20,315 nucleotides of DNA from positions 1 through 20,315 of IMG/VR virus record IMGVR_UViG_3300042503_001357, one strand, 5' to 3'. A program made the position numbers and the translations under genes. The stretch comes from a virus. The notes beneath the pieces are model-generated. The model searched no databases. It was not told the origin of the DNA and was given only the letters and a program-made list of their open reading frames with translations. Of this stretch, positions 15,695 to 20,315 are shown piece by piece (position 1 is the first letter of the stretch; each line of letters begins with the position of its first letter).

Positions 15695-15806
15695 GAGTTT
15701 AGTAACTGGTCCTATTTTTTCTTACAGCGGTGTAGGCTAGGAAGATTCCTACGTGGTCTCCGTAGAGCCGCCGTTAAGACACGGTCGTGCAGTTACTTTT
15801 ACCCGG
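15695..15806 (-). promoter_or_regulatory. Structured 112 nt leader of the sheath gene
   Basis: The second largest regulatory gap in the window class and the longest here. It contains several inverted repeats: AGTAACTG/CAGTTACT, 8 bp, at 15790-15797 and 15701-15708, enclosing the leader; TAGGAA-TC-TTCCTA at 15738-15751; and CTACG/CGTAG just upstream of that. They suggest a multi-branched RNA. GGGTAAAA sits at its 5' end, and AATAGGA lies about 15-20 nt before the ATG as a possible weak ribosome binding region. There is no U-tract terminator. Confidence 0.45.
15797..15804 (-). promoter_or_regulatory. GGGTAAAA junction element (copy 5)
   Basis: CCGGGTAAAAGTAA directly after the stop of the LysM-like gene, 102 nt before the sheath ATG. 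Its last bases overlap one arm of the inverted repeat that encloses the sheath leader. Confidence 0.5.
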
Positions 15807-16166
15807 CTATTGAACTCCTGTTAAAGCCGAAAGATCGTCAAAGGAATATCCATTTACTGCCTCACGAAGAACCACTCCCGCTACTGTATACCTGCTGAGT
15901 GCCTCCGCATACGCTTCCTGAGACTCAAACGGGAAGATTGCGTCCGCTTGACGACCCTGAGGTATGTTAAATAGAAAAGAAGACTGTTTGAGGCCGTTAC
16001 TGGCCTGAGGGGTCGGCAAACGCAACTGTGCCCCGATCGGGGGCAGTTCAGTTACGTTCCACTGAGGGTTCTCTTCCAGGACAGCACGATACTCCAGAGA
16101 GTCCGTGTAAAACAGGTATCCCAGTTTACGCCAAGTAAATTGTTGCTGAAAAGGAAGAGAAATCAT
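15807..16166 (-). CDS. LysM-like tail protein, P2 gpX type
   Basis: 119 aa from ATG 16166, 2 nt after the upstream stop. Residues about 9-51 (QFTWRKLGYLFYTDSLEYRAV, then EENPQW, then LPPIGAQLRLP) follow the pattern of LysM-type tail protein X: 'T-x-x-x-L-A/G-x-x-x-Y-x-D-x-x-x-x-x-x-L-x-x-x-NP ... L-P-x-G-x-x-L-x-L-P'. Such small proteins belong to the tail/baseplate hub of contractile tails and link hub, tape measure and tail tip. The remaining 65 residues (PFESQEAYAEALSRYTVAGV) are helical and unrecognised. It lies between the tail completion block and the sheath, which fits a tail role. The LysM reading is moderately sure; binding to peptidoglycan is not implied. Confidence 0.6.
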   Translation of the reverse strand: MISLPFQQQFTWRKLGYLFYTDSLEYRAVLEENPQWNVTELPPIGAQLRLPTPQASNGLKQSSFLFNIPQGRQADAIFPFESQEAYAEALSRYTVAGVVLREAVNGYSFDDLSALTGVQ

Positions 16167-16168
16167 AA

Positions 16169-16531
16169 TCAGGCCATGTTACGTGAGCGAGCGATTAAAC
16201 GAGCACCGATAGAAGTGCCACGGGTGAGTTCAAAGTTCTCCTGCTTAGCAACTTCGCTAGCTGCTTTTTCCAAGGCGACAGGGTTGGAGGGCACAAAGGC
16301 ATCTTCCTTGTCTGACTTCTTAGCCAGTTTGGCGCGGACGTCGGTTTGAATTTGTTCGGCAGGGGCAGCTTCAGGGGCGCTCACAGGCTCATCGGAAGGG
16401 GTTTCCAATTCAATGTTTACCGGGGCAGTTTTTTCAACTACTTTCTCTTCGGCAACGGACTTAACAGGGGACTCAGCTTCGGTGCTTTTGGCTTTGCTGC
16501 TTGAGGTGGTTCGTGATTTAGAGGTTGTCAT
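16169..16531 (-). CDS. Ala/Glu/Lys-rich low-complexity protein, unknown function
   Basis: 120 aa from ATG 16531, 2 nt after the previous stop and 2 nt before the next gene, so clearly part of the tail operon. Residues 1-65 are Ser/Thr/Lys then Glu/Pro/Ala-rich and surely disordered (SKSRTTSSSKAKSTEAESPV). The C-terminal 40 residues (NPVALEKAASEVAKQENFEL, then TRGTSIGARLIARSRNMA) are more ordered and may be the binding part. No family recognised. A tail assembly or scaffold-like helper is possible from position only. Confidence 0.6.
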   Translation of the reverse strand: MTTSKSRTTSSSKAKSTEAESPVKSVAEEKVVEKTAPVNIELETPSDEPVSAPEAAPAEQIQTDVRAKLAKKSDKEDAFVPSNPVALEKAASEVAKQENFELTRGTSIGARLIARSRNMA

Positions 16532-16533
16532 GG

Positions 16534-16947
16534 TTAATTTTTAGGAGGAAGAATGTTTTTCCAGGATATCGGAACTATTTGTTCCAGGGACTTGTCCGGA
16601 ATGCCCACCCAGGGGCGAGCAGGCATCTTATAAGTACCGAACTGATGATAAGCGCCGTAAGAAGTGGTTTGAACTCGAAAACCTTGTCGCCAGGGTTGAA
16701 TAACAGCTCCATCTTGCATAGCGCCACTCGCCCTTAGAATTGGGGCTCCGGGCCATTTCTTTTGTTTCCTGTCCCCGTATTTCCGGGAGAGAGGAACCCA
16801 GGGCCTGCCCGTGGTGGGATCAGATTCACTACGCCAAGGCGCCTGATGATCTTTTAACAGGATGGGAGCCCACTCAATTTGAGTAGGCTTCCACCACCCG
16901 AGGTTGAACGGTTGCGCCGGCAACCCCGTAACTTTAAACTTAAGCAT
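16534..16947 (-). CDS. Phage virion morphogenesis / tail completion protein (Mu gpG, P2 gpS-like)
   Basis: 137 aa. ATG 16947 is preferred over the in-frame GTG at 16953 because AGAGGTGATC lies just upstream of it. The GTG overlaps the end of the preceding gene. The family pattern is clear: RSESDPTTGRPWVPLSRKY (about 39-57), then APILRASGAMQDG (about 68-80), then YGAYHQFGTYKMPARPWVG (about 97-115), which matches 'P-x-T-G-x-x-W-x-P-L', 'iL-x-x-SG-x-m' and 'YA-x-x-HQfG ... x-PARP-x-lG'. These proteins complete the tail or join head and tail. The position after the tail chaperone and before sheath-related genes agrees. Confidence 0.85.
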   Translation of the reverse strand: MLKFKVTGLPAQPFNLGWWKPTQIEWAPILLKDHQAPWRSESDPTTGRPWVPLSRKYGDRKQKKWPGAPILRASGAMQDGAVIQPWRQGFRVQTTSYGAYHQFGTYKMPARPWVGIPDKSLEQIVPISWKNILPPKN

Positions 16948-16949
16948 GA

Positions 16950-17369
16950 TCACCTCTTGGATGCCTTCTTCATCTGGGCCTCCTGCTGCTCGGCATGTTT
17001 GTTTACGATGCTAATCATGGTCAAGACTTTACTGATTGGTTGAACTTCCAGCCAGTCGATGGAGCTGTCCCAGCGTTGCTTACACAAGTGGTAAGATGCC
17101 TCCATCCAGTTCTCAACGGTCATTATTTTCTCAACCAGAAGCTCGTTAACAACCCAATCAAGCAATTTTCTGGCCTGAGGAACACTGAAGTCGTCCAGAG
17201 AAGAATCCTCTAGTGTTAACCTGCTCATAAGGGGAAGGATGCTTTCGTCCTTGCTTCTTAAAATCTGAGCAAGATAAAAATCCTTGGGGCAGAGTTCCCG
17301 GTAATGAACAGGAGGGTGATCGTCTATGAAGACCAAGTAGGTGAAGTCCTCCAGGTCTTCGACTCTTAG
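16950..17369 (-). CDS. Frameshift extension (T domain) of the tail assembly chaperone
   Basis: 139 codons readable in the -1 frame from the slippery site, beginning LRVEDLEDFTYLVFIDDH. The frame has no ATG near its beginning: the first possible start is a TTG at 17336, 11 nt after GGAGG. Two TGA codons close this frame just upstream of the slippery heptamer, so it is entered either by -1 frameshifting from the chaperone (giving about 246 aa) or by weak TTG initiation. In lambda and many other tailed phages the G and G-T products made this way guide tape measure protein folding and tube polymerisation. The C-terminus (NKHAEQQEAQMKKASKR) is basic and helical. Its stop codon overlaps the next gene's GTG. 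The sequence itself matches no family I can name; the assignment rests on architecture. Confidence 0.7.
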   Translation of the reverse strand, partial: LRVEDLEDFTYLVFIDDHPPVHYRELCPKDFYLAQILRSKDESILPLMSRLTLEDSSLDDFSVPQARKLLDWVVNELLVEKIMTVENWMEASYHLCKQRWDSSIDWLEVQPISKVLTMISIVNKHAEQQEAQMKKASKR

Positions 17370-17689
17370 TTTGGGTCCGAGTCGTCATCACCATTGGCTT
17401 TGGCGACGAGCTCGCTTAGTTTTCGGAAGTCCCGAACGCCAAGATCAAGAATTTCTTCGTAGGTGATTTTATCTTCACCGACGATGAGTCGCTCAATGAT
17501 TTTCATCCCTTTTTCCACGTCTCCGGCCTTGCTAAGGTCCTTCTCCATGAAAATAAGGTCCCGGCCGGTCATTTCCCGGATGGTGATTTTTCTGCCATCA
17601 GTCAATGTGACACTGAAAGTGGCCATAGGTTTTGCAGTTTTCTTGATTGCCGGTGTAGTTTCCACCGCGTCGTTGGAAATGGTCCTCAT
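17366..17689 (-). CDS. Tail assembly chaperone (G-type product)
   Basis: 107 aa from ATG 17689, 6 nt after the upstream TAA. A second ATG at 17626 (MATFSVTLTDGRK) is possible but has no better ribosome binding site. The core (about 24-95) is FSVTLTDGRKITIREMTGRD, LIFMEKDL, then KGMKIIERLIV and ITYEEILDLGVRDFRKLSEL. That is the strand-then-helices layout of phage tail assembly chaperones (Mu gp41/TAC-type families): a beta 'T-L-x-D-G-x-x-I-x-x-R-E-x-T-G-x-D' opening followed by 'L-x-x-x-D-x-x-x-L-x-x-L'. It ends in an acidic tail (NGDDDSDPN) whose last two codons form the slippery site. A tape measure gene normally follows within a few genes but is not in this window. Confidence 0.75.
   Translation of the reverse strand: MRTISNDAVETTPAIKKTAKPMATFSVTLTDGRKITIREMTGRDLIFMEKDLSKAGDVEKGMKIIERLIVGEDKITYEEILDLGVRDFRKLSELVAKANGDDDSDPN
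17369..17375 (-). other. Programmed -1 ribosomal frameshift site CCCAAAC
   Basis: On the minus strand the chaperone ends GAC-CCA-AAC-TAA, so the heptamer C-CCA-AAC fits the X-XXY-YYZ rule in the zero frame and lies directly before the stop. A one-base slip gives CCC-AAA and continues as CTA-AGA-GTC into a 139-codon open frame. The -1 frame is closed by TGA-TGA 12 nt upstream of the heptamer. Only about 18 nt are available for a shift, and the heptamer is inside it. Confidence 0.8.
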
Positions 17690-17695
17690 TGGTTG

Positions 17696-17917
17696 TTAAG
17701 GTAACTTGGATAGTTTTACCCGCTGACTGTAAAGGCGTGCCTCTAGTTCTAGAGTGCCTTCACCGGGGGGCAGATTTAAGTACAGTGCGTTTGCTATTTT
17801 CCAGCTGACCTCGGCGTCTTCTAGGTGCCCAGATTCCAGGCGGTCCTCAACGTCTATCAGCCAATAATCTATAGTCTCCCGTCTAAACTCAGGGTCTAAG
17901 GGAAGTGGGAAGGCCAT
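17696..17917 (-). CDS. Small protein of unknown function
   Basis: 73 aa. The start is ATG 17917, sharing a base with the upstream stop (TGATG), so translation is coupled. It is soluble and predicted helical (REIDYW-like start RRETIDYWLIDVEDRL, then DAEVSWKIANALYL), with a Tyr/Arg/Lys-rich end. I do not recognise a family. Small acidic helical proteins are common just before tail chaperones and may be tail accessory factors. A GGGTAAAA element is embedded in its last codons, which may serve the chaperone downstream. Confidence 0.6.
   Translation of the reverse strand: MAFPLPLDPEFRRETIDYWLIDVEDRLESGHLEDAEVSWKIANALYLNLPPGEGTLELEARLYSQRVKLSKLP
17714..17721 (-). promoter_or_regulatory. GGGTAAAA junction element (copy 6)
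   Basis: Unlike the other five it lies wholly inside a coding sequence (codons for Arg-Val-Lys near the end of the 73 aa protein, reading GCGGGTAAAACTAT). It is 24 nt before the tail chaperone ATG, so it keeps the same relation to the next gene start. Confidence 0.4.
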
Positions 17918-18105
17918 CAGAGAGCTTTTGCCATCCTGAGGATTTGATTCTCATCGTAGTACTCGCTGTTGTAAGCACAGTTTACCGAGGAAGGAATTTC
18001 TCGGCCCCGCTTATCGTAAGGGATAAGCAAGAAGTAAACCCCTGCGATACCTGAATAGAGGTCGTAGGAGGCGAATGATACCCGTGATTTGCGTGATTTT
18101 TTCAT
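17917..18105 (-). CDS. Small basic protein of unknown function
   Basis: 62 aa from ATG 18105, overlapping the polymerase stop by 4 nt (ATGA), with AAAGGT about 9 nt upstream inside the polymerase gene. The N-terminus is very basic (MKKSRKSR). The middle (YSGIAGVYFLLIPYDKRGRE) is hydrophobic, but too short and charged at its ends to be a convincing membrane segment. The rest is Tyr/Asn-rich. No family recognised. Tight coupling to the polymerase suggests co-expression and perhaps a replication accessory role, but this is only positional. Confidence 0.55.
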   Translation of the reverse strand: MKKSRKSRVSFASYDLYSGIAGVYFLLIPYDKRGREIPSSVNCAYNSEYYDENQILRMAKAL

Positions 18106-20315
18106 TTGATGAGACCTTTTTTGATGGCGTTGTAACGAGTGGTGAGTTTGTCGATTGCCCCGATCTCAGAGAGTTCCTGCATCGAGTACTCGGTGCCGAA
18201 AGGTTCGTTTACACCCTTCGGATTGGAAGGGGTGACAGTCTTCTCTTTGGGGGATTTGCGCAGGCGATCATCAATCGCAACGCTGGAGAAATACGCACGA
18301 GACAAAGGCAAATCAGACATATCCAGGGAGGAATGGAACAACGCCCAGGTGTACATGTGTGCAACCTGAAACATCACTGCAAACTGCTCTGCATATTTGT
18401 CTGGTGTCATGAACCAGATCTCGTCGTGAATACTAAGCACGAAACGACAAGGAATCTTGTACTCATCTGCCAACCAATGGACAGCAGTGAGCATGATTGA
18501 TAGAATCTCAGCACCCGAGGATTGAATAGTCCAGTTAACTCGCCCGGTCTTAAAGTCGTCACCCACAGCGGAAGGGCGCATGGCGGTTGAGATCTTAGTG
18601 CCGAGGCAAGGCAACTGAGGCACTCGCGTCTTCATAGCAATCTGCTCCATGAAGTTGAAGCAACCGGAGTCTAGTCCGGACTCATAGAGTCCATTCTTTT
18701 GCACACCTTTCTTCTTTTGAATCAAGGTGAAGGCAAGTTTCTTCGCCTCATCCGGTGTCTTCTCAGGGTATTTGCGACGAATGTAGTTTTGGACGCCACG
18801 GACGCCAGCACCGTAAAGGATGGCGAAACCCACAATCTTGGCAGTGTCGCGGTCCACGCCGCAGACCTTTGCAAGGGCACTGTGCGGGTCTGTGCCTGCC
18901 TCCTTGGACCCGCTGAGCACGTTGTACCCGAAGGGTGAGCACCCGACGTGCCCGCCCTCCCACTTATCGCTGTAGATGGATGCGATTTGCATCTCCTGAC
19001 CGTCGAAGTCAGCACCGACAATTTTCCAACCTTCAGGTGCTTGGACTCGAGTTTTCAACTCGGTGCCGATACGCCAGTTTTTCGTGGAGCACATTGTCAC
19101 CATCAGCGACTCCACGGTGCGACGAGTAACAGTGCCATGGCACAGAATCTCAGGCACGGTAACCAGCGCTTCGGCACCGTGAGGGTTATGAGCGGGAAGG
19201 AAGATTCGGTCCATGACTCGCTTGCGAACCGAGGTCCAGTAAGAGACTGCGTTGGCAATCTCCAGCGCCCGTTTCGCTTCTGGCAAGTCACTGGACAGAC
19301 GACCAACTGCCATATCGTCAACGAAGTCCTTGCTTAGGACGCCACCAACGTTATCACCCGTGCCCTTGGGGTGGGGGATTTTAATGAGTTTGCCTTCGTC
19401 GTTATGGAAGCACCACCCATTGTCCTTCGTGTAGACCATCGGTGTGCCCTCCCACTGAAGTTTCAGCAGCAGGTGTGCCAACCTGGACTTTACTCCAATC
19501 TTCTCATCCGGGTCCTTGATGTAAGGGCGCACCCACTCAGGGATGTGGGCGTATTTACCTTTGACCGCCTTAACTTCCCAGTCCAACTGGCACAGCCAAG
19601 GATCGCGAGCAACCCAACGGTCTGCCTTTGCAGGGTCGTTGAGGTACAGAGCACGCCAGTCTTCGTAGCAAGACCACAACAAATCCTTGCAGAGTTGAGT
19701 CATCTCCTCGTTATGATCGTGGAAGACTTTCTCCACATTCTGAATCCACTCTTGCCAGTCGGGCACCAGGGGTACAACGGACCCGTTCAGGTGATAGTGA
19801 CCGCAGAGTGCCACAAGAGACGGTGTGGAATCAAGGTACTTGGGCCACAGCGCCTGGAAGAGTTCGGCGGTGTAAAAGGCGTCCTTGACAGCGTAATCCA
19901 GGGCGTCAACCAACACCTGGCGAATCTGAGACAAATTAGTTGCCTTGACAAAAATGTCTCGAACCAGTTTGTCACTGGCACCCAACTCGGTTACATTCTC
20001 TCCGAAGAACTTGCGGACTGCCGCAACGTGGAAATTGTAGCACTCTACCAGAGAGTTTGTACTGCCCTCATCCAACCATTTGGGGGCATACCTCAGCTTC
20101 CGCTTCTCTTCTTCCGTAAGGTCTTCTGGGTCCTTACCTGCCAAAACGTAAAGCCAACGTTGACCGCCAGCAAGACCAGACACACCAATATGAGCGGACA
20201 GTGTGTCAAAGTAGAAATTCTCAGGTTTAACTCGTTCAAGACTGTAACCCTCCTGTGCACGGACACGGTCATAGCTGATGTTGTGGCCCGCGATAAACTT
20301 ATTCTCACCGATAGG
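18102..20315 (-). CDS. Family A DNA polymerase, mitochondrial pol-gamma type, 5' end outside window
   Basis: 737 codons visible; the N-terminus with Exo I is cut off. In numbering from the window edge, Exo II is GHNISYDR (D16), followed by YFDTLSAHIGVSGLAGGQRW, which resembles pol gamma FLDTMSMHMAISGL. Exo III is YAVKD (Y141-D145). Polymerase motif A is VGADFDGQEMQIASIYSD (D436); pol gamma has VGADVDSQELWIAAVLGD. Motif B is R-DTA-K...YGAGVRG (K493), and motif C is SIHDEIWF (D631). All catalytic residues seen are present, so both 3'-5' proofreading and synthesis should work. The region between Exo III and motif A is about 290 residues, against roughly 490 in human POLG, so the accessory spacer is reduced. 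It replicates phage DNA and is coupled (ATGA) to the small gene downstream. Codons 5' of 20183 are in frame, so a GTG there is not the start. Confidence 0.9.
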   Translation of the reverse strand, partial: PIGENKFIAGHNISYDRVRAQEGYSLERVKPENFYFDTLSAHIGVSGLAGGQRWLYVLAGKDPEDLTEEEKRKLRYAPKWLDEGSTNSLVECYNFHVAAVRKFFGENVTELGASDKLVRDIFVKATNLSQIRQVLVDALDYAVKDAFYTAELFQALWPKYLDSTPSLVALCGHYHLNGSVVPLVPDWQEWIQNVEKVFHDHNEEMTQLCKDLLWSCYEDWRALYLNDPAKADRWVARDPWLCQLDWEVKAVKGKYAHIPEWVRPYIKDPDEKIGVKSRLAHLLLKLQWEGTPMVYTKDNGWCFHNDEGKLIKIPHPKGTGDNVGGVLSKDFVDDMAVGRLSSDLPEAKRALEIANAVSYWTSVRKRVMDRIFLPAHNPHGAEALVTVPEILCHGTVTRRTVESLMVTMCSTKNWRIGTELKTRVQAPEGWKIVGADFDGQEMQIASIYSDKWEGGHVGCSPFGYNVLSGSKEAGTDPHSALAKVCGVDRDTAKIVGFAILYGAGVRGVQNYIRRKYPEKTPDEAKKLAFTLIQKKKGVQKNGLYESGLDSGCFNFMEQIAMKTRVPQLPCLGTKISTAMRPSAVGDDFKTGRVNWTIQSSGAEILSIMLTAVHWLADEYKIPCRFVLSIHDEIWFMTPDKYAEQFAVMFQVAHMYTWALFHSSLDMSDLPLSRAYFSSVAIDDRLRKSPKEKTVTPSNPKGVNEPFGTEYSMQELSEIGAIDKLTTRYNAIKKGLIK

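Noticed and set aside
17158-17394. Overlapping 78-codon frame (+1 relative to the chaperone)
   Set aside because: It overlaps both chaperone and extension frames, with arginine- and serine-rich shadow-like composition.

Overview
The window is a 20.3 kb piece of a tailed, contractile-tail (myovirus) phage genome, or a prophage-like copy of one. Every supportable gene is on the minus strand and the genes are densely packed. They read from right (20315) to left (1), and both end genes are cut by the window edges. No tRNA, rRNA, CRISPR, insertion sequence or cellular housekeeping gene was seen. The most informative marker is the right-hand gene, a family A DNA polymerase whose exonuclease and polymerase motifs match mitochondrial DNA polymerase gamma far better than bacterial Pol I. 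Pol-gamma-like polymerases have been reported in two phages of the cyanobacterium Acaryochloris marina, so a cyanophage of that kind is the best guess. The host is inference, because no photosynthesis gene or other host marker is visible.

Layout in transcription order: (1) 3' part of the pol-gamma-like polymerase, coupled by overlapping stop/start codons to two small unknown genes. (2) A tail-assembly block: tail assembly chaperone with a -1 frameshift extension, a virion morphogenesis/tail completion protein, an Ala/Glu/Lys-rich protein, a LysM-like gpX-type protein, a very large (1397 aa) tail sheath, a small ribbon-helix-helix-like protein and a gp25-type baseplate wedge protein. (3) A Mu-like head block: portal (gp29/DUF935 type), capsid protease fused to a long acidic repetitive scaffold-like region, Cys-rich minor head protein, probable decoration protein and major capsid protein. 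(4) A second tail block: tail tube, a GIY-YIG/NUMOD3 homing endonuclease behind an intrinsic terminator, an unknown structural protein and the first 934 codons of a giant baseplate-J/gp6-like wedge protein.

The sheath and tube genes, usually adjacent, lie on opposite sides of the head genes, and no tape measure gene follows the chaperone. Three signals are not explained by the genes alone. A CCCAAAC slippery heptamer sits in the tiny overlap between the chaperone and its downstream frame. An octamer GGGTAAAA occurs six times, always on the coding strand and always at a gene junction, which makes it a candidate phage regulatory element. There are also structured RNA leaders before the sheath and capsid genes.
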